Assembly: GCA_020403425.1 (NCBI GenBank)
Contig: JADBXR010000008.1
Span: 186,001-250,000 of the forward strand
Source of the DNA: Chitinophagaceae bacterium
GTDB taxonomy: Bacteria; Bacteroidota; Bacteroidia; Chitinophagales; Chitinophagaceae
Length of the DNA stretch: 64,000 bases
Direction of reading: 5' to 3'
Under the pieces are notes generated by a model. It did no database searches and was not told where the DNA came from. It saw only the letters and a program-made list of their open reading frames with translations. This document shows positions 54,684 to 61,747 of this stretch, piece by piece (position 1 is the first letter of the stretch; every line of letters starts with the position of its first letter). A program made the position numbers and the translations under genes.

Positions 54684-55793
54684 ATGGGAAATCTGAATTA
54701 CAAACATTTTACACTGGGCGTTGAAGAGGAGTACATGGTACTGGACCCTCATACACGGGAACTGAAGAGCCATGAACAACGTATCGTACAGGAGGGCCAG
54801 AAGATCCTCAAGGACAAAGTGAAAGCAGAAATGCACCAGGCAGTGGTGGAAGTAGGCACCGATATCTGTTGCAACATAGAAGAAGCTTTCAAGGATGTGG
54901 CCTCCCTGCGGGGCAATATAGCGCAGATAGCCGGGGACCTGGGCTTCCGGATCGGAGCTGCGGGCACACACCCCTTCAGCCACTGGGAAACACAGCTGAT
55001 CACCGAACATGCACGCTACAGTGAGATCGTGAACGAACTGCAGGAAGCCGCCCGGAGCAACCTGATTTTCGGACTACATGTGCACGTGGGTATGGAAGAC
55101 CGCAGAATGGCTATCCACATCGCCAATACGGCCCGATATTTCCTGCCGCATGTGTATGCCCTGAGTACCAACTCCCCTTTCTGGGAAGGCCGGGAAACAG
55201 GCTATAAATCGTTCCGCACAAAAGTATTCGACAAATTTCCCCGAACCGGTATACCGGATTATTTCGACAATATAGAAGCCTATGAGAATTATGTGAACCT
55301 GCTGATCAAGACCAACTGTATCGATAATGCCAAGAAGATCTGGTGGGACCTACGGGTGCACCCCTTCTTCAATACCGTTGAGTTCCGTATCTGCGATGTG
55401 CCCATGACCATCAATGAGACCATCGCCATTGCCGCCTTATTCCAGGCCATCTGTGCCAAGATCTATAAACTACGGGGACAGAACCTGAATTTCATGATCT
55501 ACCAGCGCTCACTGATCAATGAGAACAAATGGCGGGCCAGCCGATATGGCATCGATGGTACCCTCATTGACTTTGGAAAGGAGACCGAGGTGAATACCCG
55601 CGCCCTGATCTATGAATTGCTCGATTTTGTGGATGATGTGGTGGATGAGTTGGGAAGCCGTCCCGCCATCGAATACATCTCCCGGATCTTCGAGCTTGGC
55701 ACGGGGGCCGATAGGCAGTTGGCCGTGTACCGGCAAACGGGCAGCCTGGTAAATGTAGTGGACTATATCCAAGAGCAATTCCTGACCGTCTAA
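54684..55793 (+). CDS. YbdK/GCS2-type carboxylate-amine ligase
   Basis: A 369-residue enzyme of the glutamate-cysteine ligase 2 family (COG2170). LGVEEEYMVLDPHTREL at the start holds the metal-binding glutamates, and GLHVHVGMEDRR, STNSPFWEGRETGYKSFR and WDLRVHPFFNTVEFRICDVP match the family. E. coli YbdK has weak gamma-glutamylcysteine synthetase activity; the real product is unknown. Together with the ATP-grasp protein and the divergent esterase it suggests a small peptide or amide pathway. A transposon starts 48 nt after its stop. Confidence 0.92.
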   Translation: MGNLNYKHFTLGVEEEYMVLDPHTRELKSHEQRIVQEGQKILKDKVKAEMHQAVVEVGTDICCNIEEAFKDVASLRGNIAQIAGDLGFRIGAAGTHPFSHWETQLITEHARYSEIVNELQEAARSNLIFGLHVHVGMEDRRMAIHIANTARYFLPHVYALSTNSPFWEGRETGYKSFRTKVFDKFPRTGIPDYFDNIEAYENYVNLLIKTNCIDNAKKIWWDLRVHPFFNTVEFRICDVPMTINETIAIAALFQAICAKIYKLRGQNLNFMIYQRSLINENKWRASRYGIDGTLIDFGKETEVNTRALIYELLDFVDDVVDELGSRPAIEYISRIFELGTGADRQLAVYRQTGSLVNVVDYIQEQFLTV

Positions 55794-55833
55794 TAATCAA
55801 CGACTTGCATAATAACAGGTCGTATCACATGCT

Positions 55834-55841
55834 ATTTTTTT
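55834..55841. repeat. Left copy of the 8-bp target duplication
   Basis: ATTTTTTT, directly outside the left terminal inverted repeat. It is identical to 59367-59374. Confidence 0.88.
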
Positions 55842-55867
55842 GGCAATGATATACATTTTTACACCAA
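55842..55867 (+). repeat. Left terminal inverted repeat (26 bp)
   Basis: Starts GGCAATGATATA and ends TTTACACCAA. It matches the reverse complement of 59341-59366 at 24 of 26 positions. Confidence 0.92.
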
Positions 55868-55871
55868 ATTA

Positions 55872-55903
55872 TTTGGAAGTTCAAAATAATGAGCATATCT
55901 TTA
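55872..55903 (+). promoter_or_regulatory. Promoter of the transposase
   Basis: A perfect -33 TTTG (55872-55875), 20-nt spacer and -7 TATCTTTA (55896-55903, one mismatch) lie 17 nt before the transposase ATG. The -7 box runs into TTTACACCA (55900-55908), which is also the inner part of the terminal repeat. Confidence 0.7.
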
Positions 55904-55920
55904 CACCATAACCGAAAGAT

Positions 55921-56841
55921 ATGTTTCCCGAATTTAAGAGCATTTTTGATTTACTCAAAGCATTTCCTACCGAACAATCTTGTATTGACCATTTAGAAAG
56001 GTTAAGCTGGAACGGTGAGCCAGTCTCCCCGTTTGATGCAACCTCTAAGGTATACAAATGTGCAGGTAACAAATACAAGTGTAAGAACACGGGTAAATAC
56101 TTCAATGTTCGAACAGGTTCTATCTTTGATAATACCAAAATACCGTTGCAAAAGTGGTTCTTAGCCTTATACGTCTTTTCTTCTCATAAGAAGGGTATAT
56201 CCTCTCACCAGTTGGCTAAAGACATTTCAGTAACCCAAAAATCAGCATGGTTCTTATTGCACCGTTTGCGCTATGCTTTTGACCATCCTAATTTTCAGAA
56301 TACATTGGGTAATATCGTAGAAGTTGATGAATCATTTTTGGGCGGGAAAGCAAAGAATAAGCACACTAACAAAAAGAAAAAAGATCCGGTTACGGGTGGT
56401 ACTTTGCATGAGCAACAACCCATTTTAGGAATGAAAGAAAGGAACGGAAATATAGTAGCAATAGTAGTTCCAAACAGGAATAAAGAAACAATCCTGCCTC
56501 TTATCCGTAATGTAGTTGAACAAGATAGCGTAGTAATGACGGATGAATATACTGCCTATAAGGATTTAAAGACTGATTACAGCCACTTCACCGTTAACCA
56601 TAGCGCAAAGGAATACGTTAATTACATGGCTCATACTAATGGGATTGAGAACTTTTGGAGCCATTTAAAGAGAGGTATTGATGGAATTTACCATTGGTGC
56701 AGCAAGGAGCATTTACAAAGCTATGTGGACGAGTTTACGCTACGCTTTAATACCCGTGATTATAATACGCAAGGCCGATTTGATTTAATACTTTCGGCTG
56801 TAGCTAACAAGAGATTAACTTACAAAGCCTTAATTAAATAG
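55921..56841 (+). CDS. IS1595-family (ISXO2-like) transposase
   Basis: A 306-residue DDE-type transposase. The N-terminal part holds a degenerate zinc-ribbon-like region (KVYKCAGNKYKCKNTGKYFN) and a helix-turn-helix-like segment (ISSHQLAKDISVTQKSAWF). The catalytic ISXO2 domain has VEVDESFLGGK (first Asp), VMTDEYTAY (second Asp) and NGIENFWSHLKRGIDGIYHW (third acidic or Asn position), the order of the IS1595 family. It appears intact. The KilA-N gene starts one base after its stop. Confidence 0.93.
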   Translation: MFPEFKSIFDLLKAFPTEQSCIDHLERLSWNGEPVSPFDATSKVYKCAGNKYKCKNTGKYFNVRTGSIFDNTKIPLQKWFLALYVFSSHKKGISSHQLAKDISVTQKSAWFLLHRLRYAFDHPNFQNTLGNIVEVDESFLGGKAKNKHTNKKKKDPVTGGTLHEQQPILGMKERNGNIVAIVVPNRNKETILPLIRNVVEQDSVVMTDEYTAYKDLKTDYSHFTVNHSAKEYVNYMAHTNGIENFWSHLKRGIDGIYHWCSKEHLQSYVDEFTLRFNTRDYNTQGRFDLILSAVANKRLTYKALIK

Positions 56842-56842
56842 T

Positions 56843-57778
56843 ATGAGCAAAATAGAGGTACAGGGAACGATTATAAATATCCTCAGCTTAAATAATGCAG
56901 ACTATATTTCGTTGACAAATATGGTTTCTAATCAGGAGGATGGCTCTAAACTAATTGAAAAGTGGCTTACCAATAAGAACACTATTGAGTTTTTAGGGAT
57001 TTGGGAGCAATTAAACAATAAGGCTTTCAATACCCCCGAATTCGGGGGTATTATGAATGAGGCTGGAACTAATAGGTTCTATATGTCTGTAAAACAATGG
57101 GTTGCAAGGACTAATGCAATAGGAATAACAGCAAGAGCGGGTAGTCAAGGCGGCACATTTGCTCACCGGGATATTGCTTTCAACTTTGGATTATATATCA
57201 GTCCGATATTTAATTTGATACTGATAAAAGAGTTTCAAAGGTTAAAAGAAATTGAAAGTAACCAATATGGCGTGGAATGGAATTTCAAAAGAGTTCTTAG
57301 TAAAGCAAATTATCAAATACACACAAACGCTGTTAAAAATTACATTATCCCCAAGGCAGGATATGCACAAGCAAAAGAGTGGTTACTATATGCTGACGAA
57401 GCCGATATGCTTAACATAGCCATATTTGGCACTACAGCCAAACAATGGCGTGATGCCAACCCTGAAAGAGTATTAAATGGAGAGAATATTAGGGATATGG
57501 CAAGCATAAACGAATTGGCTATTTTGTCAAATTTAGAGAGCCTAAATTCAATCCTTATCAAAAACGGCTTATCAAAGAAAGACCGTTTTAAAATACTCCG
57601 AGAAACTGTCGTTGACCAAAAGAAAACACTTGATGGGATAGATATGGTAAAGACGTTGAAGAAAGAAAACAGCTCTACCTTTATTGATTATCAAAAAAAA
57701 AGTAACAGCCAGTCGGACTCTACATTTGATATTCACCTAAAGGGGTTATTAAAAGTACCCCCACCAAAAAAAAGCTAA
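56843..57778 (+). CDS. KilA-N domain protein (transposon passenger)
   Basis: A 311-residue protein. Residues about 5-125 form a KilA-N DNA-binding domain: ADYISLTNMV, a WLTNKNTIEFLGIWEQLNN segment and SQGGTFAHRDIAFNFGLYIS. The rest is helical, with SMASINELAIL-like SINELAILSNLESLNSILI. KilA-N domains occur in phage antirepressors and in chromosomal proteins of unknown role. Here it precedes a methyltransferase and nuclease where restriction systems often have a controller. A perfect palindrome lies inside the gene at 57029-57052. Confidence 0.88.
   Translation: MSKIEVQGTIINILSLNNADYISLTNMVSNQEDGSKLIEKWLTNKNTIEFLGIWEQLNNKAFNTPEFGGIMNEAGTNRFYMSVKQWVARTNAIGITARAGSQGGTFAHRDIAFNFGLYISPIFNLILIKEFQRLKEIESNQYGVEWNFKRVLSKANYQIHTNAVKNYIIPKAGYAQAKEWLLYADEADMLNIAIFGTTAKQWRDANPERVLNGENIRDMASINELAILSNLESLNSILIKNGLSKKDRFKILRETVVDQKKTLDGIDMVKTLKKENSSTFIDYQKKSNSQSDSTFDIHLKGLLKVPPPKKS
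57029..57052. repeat. Perfect 24-nt palindrome inside the KilA-N gene
   Basis: The core is CCCCCGAATTCGGGGG with AATA and TATT at the ends, fully self-complementary. It is GC-rich in an AT-rich gene and is translated as NTPEFGGI without breaking the frame. Confidence 0.85.
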
Positions 57779-57862
57779 AATAATTAGTAATTTTATTGCT
57801 AATTTGCTTAGTGATTAATATCTTGTGCTTATTTATATAACTACAATAACTTTAAAAATAAT

Positions 57863-58807
57863 ATGACCGCTCTACAGATGAGAAACGATGCATGGTTAAC
57901 CTCTCCATTAATACCATCATGGGTAAGAGGCAGGGAAGTAAGTTTTGACCAACATAATACGCCATCAAGTGTTTCAAAATATTGTTGGGAATCATTTCAA
58001 AAAGTATTAAAAGCAGAAAAGAAAAAGATTGATAGTTATAAAATTATTGAACCAAGTGCAGGAACTGGTTCGTTTTATGACTTACTGCCAGTTAAAAACA
58101 GAATAGGCATAGACATAGAAAGATTTAACGGTTACCATAAGGAGTATATTCAGGCTGATTTTCTCACATGGAATCCTACTCAGAAAGATCAAAAATATTT
58201 AGCTATTGGTAATCCCCCTTTTGGATATAGGGGTTGGCTTGCATTATCTTTCTTAAACCACGCAGCCGAATTTTGCGATTATGTAGGTTTTATATTACCC
58301 ATGTCTTTTCAAAGCGAAGGAAAAGGAAGTCCTAAATATAGAGTACCGGGAATGACTTTAATCCACCATGAAATTTTACCTGATGGTTTATTTATTCAGG
58401 CGTCTGGTGATAAAACAGCAGTAAATACGTTATGGCAGATTTGGAAAAAAGGAGATGGGATGAAGTTGCCCGATTATAGTCTTTGTGATGAATATTTAGA
58501 GTTATTTACAGTTGATCAAAGAAAAGAAAGATTGTGCGGAGCGGAAAAAATGAAAGATTGTAAAATATTCCTACAAAGAACTTTTTATACAGATCCTCCT
58601 ACCTTAGTAAACGACTTTTCAAAAGTAAAGTATTGTTGTGGGTATGGTTTTATAATTAAAAAAGATAAGAAAATAATCAAAAACCTATTAATGAACGCCG
58701 ATTGGGTTAAATATAGTAATTTGGCTACACATAATTGCAGGCATATATCTATGTATCATATAAAGCAGTATTTGTTAGATAATTATATATTGAAATCACC
58801 CAAATAA
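57863..58807 (+). CDS. DNA methyltransferase (amino-methylating, NPPF type)
   Basis: A 314-residue enzyme. Motif I is IIEPSAGTGSFYDLLP (SAM binding, about residue 64), followed by GIDIERFN and motif IV AIGNPPFGYRGW (about 112), which marks N6-adenine or N4-cytosine methylation. The order motif I then IV is usual for the gamma-like group; no large target-recognition domain is seen, so specificity must lie in the C-terminal 150 residues. The nuclease gene follows after 7 nt. Confidence 0.88.
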   Translation: MTALQMRNDAWLTSPLIPSWVRGREVSFDQHNTPSSVSKYCWESFQKVLKAEKKKIDSYKIIEPSAGTGSFYDLLPVKNRIGIDIERFNGYHKEYIQADFLTWNPTQKDQKYLAIGNPPFGYRGWLALSFLNHAAEFCDYVGFILPMSFQSEGKGSPKYRVPGMTLIHHEILPDGLFIQASGDKTAVNTLWQIWKKGDGMKLPDYSLCDEYLELFTVDQRKERLCGAEKMKDCKIFLQRTFYTDPPTLVNDFSKVKYCCGYGFIIKKDKKIIKNLLMNADWVKYSNLATHNCRHISMYHIKQYLLDNYILKSPK

Positions 58808-58814
58808 TGTATTG

Positions 58815-59339
58815 ATGGTGGATTATATACAGCTATTCAAATCCATAGTTGAAAAACATAAAAACGATAAAAAATGGGATGCTGGCAGTTTTGTTGGTAT
58901 TAAAAGCCTATCAAATACAAAGGTAGGAACCGTTGGGCAGGATTTTATCGAAGGGCTATGTGAAACCCTAAATATTCCTATAGAGTTCCCCGTAAATATT
59001 TTAAAGAAAAGATTAACTCAAAGCCCATGGGATTTAAAGATATTCGGTATTTCTTTTGAATTAAAAACTGCTACAGAAGATACTGGGGGCAAATTTCAGT
59101 TTAACCATATTCGGTATCATAGGAAATATGATGCTGTGCTTTGCTTGGGTGTAAGCCCAGATGAATTACTTTTTAATATTTATAGTAAGGCGAATATAGC
59201 AACTGGCAAAGCAGGAAAACTCGTCTCGATGGAAAAGGGAGGTAATGCTTCTTACAAGCTTACAAAATCAAAACACGAACTATTCCATATTGACGATTTT
59301 CAAGAAAAATTGATAAAATTTACAACCTCCTTTGAATAG
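58815..59339 (+). CDS. Putative type II restriction endonuclease
   Basis: A 174-residue protein whose start ATG (58815-58817) lies 7 nt after the methyltransferase stop. PWDLKIFGISFELKTATED has an Asp, a beta-turn and ELK, the D...(E)xK core of the PD-(D/E)XK nuclease fold, and the length suits a small type II enzyme. The rest (KVGTVGQDFIEGLCETL) has no family I recognise. The nuclease call rests on this motif and on pairing with the methyltransferase inside one transposon. Confidence 0.75.
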   Translation: MVDYIQLFKSIVEKHKNDKKWDAGSFVGIKSLSNTKVGTVGQDFIEGLCETLNIPIEFPVNILKKRLTQSPWDLKIFGISFELKTATEDTGGKFQFNHIRYHRKYDAVLCLGVSPDELLFNIYSKANIATGKAGKLVSMEKGGNASYKLTKSKHELFHIDDFQEKLIKFTTSFE

Positions 59340-59340
59340 C

Positions 59341-59366
59341 TTGGTGTAAACATCTATATCATTGCC
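59341..59366 (-). repeat. Right terminal inverted repeat (26 bp)
   Basis: Reverse complement of the left end at 24 of 26 positions. It starts two bases after the nuclease stop codon. Confidence 0.92.
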
Positions 59367-59374
59367 ATTTTTTT
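59367..59374. repeat. Right copy of the 8-bp target duplication
   Basis: ATTTTTTT, identical to 55834-55841. Confidence 0.88.
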
Positions 59375-59392
59375 GACAAGTATGCGGGTAAA
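59370..59392. repeat. 23-nt near-copy of sigma-gene coding sequence next to the transposon
   Basis: It matches 59532-59554 inside the sigma gene at 22 of 23 positions and lies exactly 162 nt upstream, in the same frame (both read FDKYAGK). It begins within the right target duplication. Confidence 0.75.
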
Positions 59393-59437
59393 TATTTAGA
59401 AAACCAGGGCAACAAAGTAACTTGCCGGTGTATCTAT

Positions 59438-60007
59438 TTGGATACCAAACTATACAAACGCTCCCAGGTGACCGAAGATTACGAACTGATAAAGGGTTGC
59501 ATCCGCAACGATGCCCGATGCCAGCGTATGCTTTTTGATAAGTATGCGGGTAAAATGATGAGTGTATGCCTCCGTTACGCCAAAGACCAGATGGAAGCAG
59601 AAGATATGATCCAGGATGCTTTTATCAAGGTATTCCAGTACATCGGCCAGTTCAAGTTCGAGGGAGCTTTTGAGGGATGGATCAGGCGTATCGTGGTGAA
59701 TACGGCCATCCGCCACCTGGAAAAGAAGAAACTGCAGTTCAAAGATATAGACGACGACAGCCAGAACACCCCTTCTATTGATGCCCAGGCCTACTCGCAG
59801 TTGGGAGAAGCAGACCTTATGAGACTGATCAGCCAGTTACCCGATGGCTACCGCCTGGTATTCAACCTGAATGCCATAGAGGGGTACAGTCATGAAGAGA
59901 TCGCTGAAATGCTGAATATTCAACCCGGCACCAGTCGCAGCCAGTTGGTAAAGGCGCGGAAGATGCTGCAATACCAAATCTTACAATTACAAAAAGTTGC
60001 TGTATAG
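59438..60007 (+). CDS. ECF RNA polymerase sigma factor
   Basis: A 189-residue sigma-70 family protein. Region 2 has LFDKYAGKMMSVCLRYAKD and DMIQDAFIKVFQYIGQF, and region 4 has LPDGYRLVFNLNAIEGYSHEEIAEML. These bind the -10 and -35 elements of target promoters. The start is a TTG at 59438 (LDTKLYKRSQ); no ATG exists before region 2. It stops one base before the start of the repeat-bearing membrane protein, so the two are a coupled pair. Confidence 0.93.
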   Translation: MDTKLYKRSQVTEDYELIKGCIRNDARCQRMLFDKYAGKMMSVCLRYAKDQMEAEDMIQDAFIKVFQYIGQFKFEGAFEGWIRRIVVNTAIRHLEKKKLQFKDIDDDSQNTPSIDAQAYSQLGEADLMRLISQLPDGYRLVFNLNAIEGYSHEEIAEMLNIQPGTSRSQLVKARKMLQYQILQLQKVAV

Positions 60008-60008
60008 A

Positions 60009-61694
60009 ATGAACGATACCCAATTTGATGACTTCTTTAACGACAAATTCAAAGATCACGCTGTGCCCGTGCCAGCCGGTCTTTGGGATAAGGTCGTGGA
60101 AGGTCAATTTGATAAGTTCGTGGGCAGTAAACTCAAAGACGCCGAGGCCCCCGTTCCGGAAGGGCTGTGGGAGAAAATCAATGATAAACAGTTTGATGGG
60201 TTTGTGGCCGGCACCCTGTCCGGGGCTGAAACTACGGTACCCACAGGTTTGTGGGACCGTATCAGTGACGGACAGTTCGACCAGTTTGTGGCCGGTAAAT
60301 TACACGATCAGGAAGCACCTGTACCTGCAGGCCTGTGGGAGAAGGTCCGGCCGGAAGAAGAGGACGATGACCGCGTTGGTTTCCTCTGGTTCCGCTACCC
60401 GGCTGCAGCCGTTCTGATACTGGGCATCCTAACTGCGGCCGCCTGGGGCGGATATCTGTATTTTACCTCGCACCAGCAGAAAGCCTCAGAGACCCCTATC
60501 AGTAAAACAATACCTGCCGCGGGTCAATCATCATCACAAAAACCTGCTTCCGGCAACCAGCAACAGGACCTGGGTCCCGCTGCCCCTTCCCTGTCTGAAG
60601 AAAATCATAGAGCTGCTTCAGATGCAGATGTAAACGAAGCGCCATCTATGAGCAACACAAACCTGCCTGGCACCCCCCGGAAAACAGGTATCGACCTCTT
60701 ACGCCCGTCAGATCCATCCGGCAGGGATCTTGCCAACACTATGTACGATCCGTTCAGTAAAAAGGTACAGGCTGCAGACAACCACCTGGCAGAAGATACA
60801 CACGAGGAGGTCATTGAACCTTACCAGCAGAACCTGTTACCGGCATTCATCATACCGACCCTGACGGGTGGGTACGATCTGTCGCAGAGTCTGATGGACA
60901 AACAACTCTCAACCCTTAACCATACCAACCAGTTCAAGAACATCATCATCTGCCCGGCAGACAGCCGCCGTAATACCGATTGGTACCTGGAAGCCTATGC
61001 CTCACCAGATATGCCATTCAAATCGGTAAGCAATGTATCGGCCTCACCGTTGTTCATGCTGAAGAAAGACAGTAGTGAGAGCATGCAGGTAAGTTATTCC
61101 GCTGGTCTGCGACTGGTAAAGCCCATCACGGATAATATCTTACTGAAGGCCGGTTTGCAATATTCGCAGGCTAACGAAAAATATGTATACAGAACCGAAA
61201 ATGAGGTAAAAACCACTACAGTGGTAACGGTACGCACCATCATCCGCGCTCCTGGTGATACGGTGATCGTTCAGGATACCAGCGTATTACAGACCATCGG
61301 ATTCCGCAACAATACCGTACACAACCGTTACCGGAGCTTTGACATCCCGGTTACGGTAGGTTACCAGTTTGGCAATGAGGACCTCAAATTTGGCATCAAC
61401 GCAGGCGTAGTGATCAACCTGTCATCCTGGTATCAGGGAGTGATCCTTGATTCTTCCTTGGCAACCGTAACGCTCAACAAATCTGGCAACAACGTATACA
61501 AGAGTAATATAGGATTGGGGCTTTACGGAGGCTTCAGCGTGGTGAAACGTTTGAGTGATGACATGCATGTTTTCTTTGAACCCTATTTCCGTTATAACCT
61601 GTCAAATATGACCACCCCGCAGGCCAGCTTCCGCCAGCGCCTGAGTGTAGGTGGCCTGGCAGTGGGTTTACGGATCAATTTGAACCGGAAATAA
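60009..61694 (+). CDS. Putative anti-sigma/membrane protein with four tandem 28-residue repeats
   Basis: A 561-residue protein from the ATG at 60009. Residues 2-113 are four exact tandem units of 28 residues with the consensus QFDxFVxxKLxDxEAPVPxG then LWEKI. One membrane helix follows (about 130-152), then a disordered Ser/Gln/Pro-rich linker (to about 275), and a beta-rich C-terminal half that resembles an outer-membrane barrel (VGYQFGNEDLKFGINAGVV, ending GLAVGLRINLNRK). Single copies of such a motif begin many Bacteroidota proteins encoded after sigma genes. Sigma binding by the repeats is inferred from position. Confidence 0.75.
   Translation: MNDTQFDDFFNDKFKDHAVPVPAGLWDKVVEGQFDKFVGSKLKDAEAPVPEGLWEKINDKQFDGFVAGTLSGAETTVPTGLWDRISDGQFDQFVAGKLHDQEAPVPAGLWEKVRPEEEDDDRVGFLWFRYPAAAVLILGILTAAAWGGYLYFTSHQQKASETPISKTIPAAGQSSSQKPASGNQQQDLGPAAPSLSEENHRAASDADVNEAPSMSNTNLPGTPRKTGIDLLRPSDPSGRDLANTMYDPFSKKVQAADNHLAEDTHEEVIEPYQQNLLPAFIIPTLTGGYDLSQSLMDKQLSTLNHTNQFKNIIICPADSRRNTDWYLEAYASPDMPFKSVSNVSASPLFMLKKDSSESMQVSYSAGLRLVKPITDNILLKAGLQYSQANEKYVYRTENEVKTTTVVTVRTIIRAPGDTVIVQDTSVLQTIGFRNNTVHNRYRSFDIPVTVGYQFGNEDLKFGINAGVVINLSSWYQGVILDSSLATVTLNKSGNNVYKSNIGLGLYGGFSVVKRLSDDMHVFFEPYFRYNLSNMTTPQASFRQRLSVGGLAVGLRINLNRK
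60012..60347 (+). repeat. Four tandem 84-bp coding repeats
   Basis: Units at 60012-60095, 60096-60179, 60180-60263 and 60264-60347. Each encodes 28 residues with no insertion or deletion. The DNA of the units has diverged much more than the protein motif. Confidence 0.88.
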
Positions 61695-61747
61695 CGATAC
61701 AGGCAACAAAACCGATACCCCGGGTATCTGATAGATAGTTAGAAATT

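Larger units (their letters stand above)
55842..59366 (+). mobile_element. IS1595-family-like transposon carrying KilA-N and restriction-modification genes
   Basis: A complete 3525-bp element. It is bounded by 26-bp terminal inverted repeats and flanked by a perfect 8-bp direct repeat, the duplication length known for IS1595-family elements. All four genes read on the plus strand: transposase, KilA-N protein, DNA methyltransferase and nuclease. The DNA is visibly more AT-rich than the host on both sides. It sits between the YbdK-like gene and an ECF sigma gene without breaking either. The ends, the duplication and the intact transposase suggest a recent insertion. Confidence 0.92.

Noticed and set aside
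54315..55010. 231-codon minus-strand open frame across the ligase spacer
   Set aside because: It reads through the word repeat and opposite two real genes, and its middle is low-complexity translation of the repeat.
56843..57778. Prophage remnant, based on the KilA-N domain
   Set aside because: No structural, lysis or integrase genes are nearby, and the gene lies inside clear transposon ends.
59336..59437. Extension of the sigma factor through the upstream FDKYAGK frame
   Set aside because: The open frame upstream has no ATG and runs into the transposon end. The TTG at 59438 gives the expected protein length.
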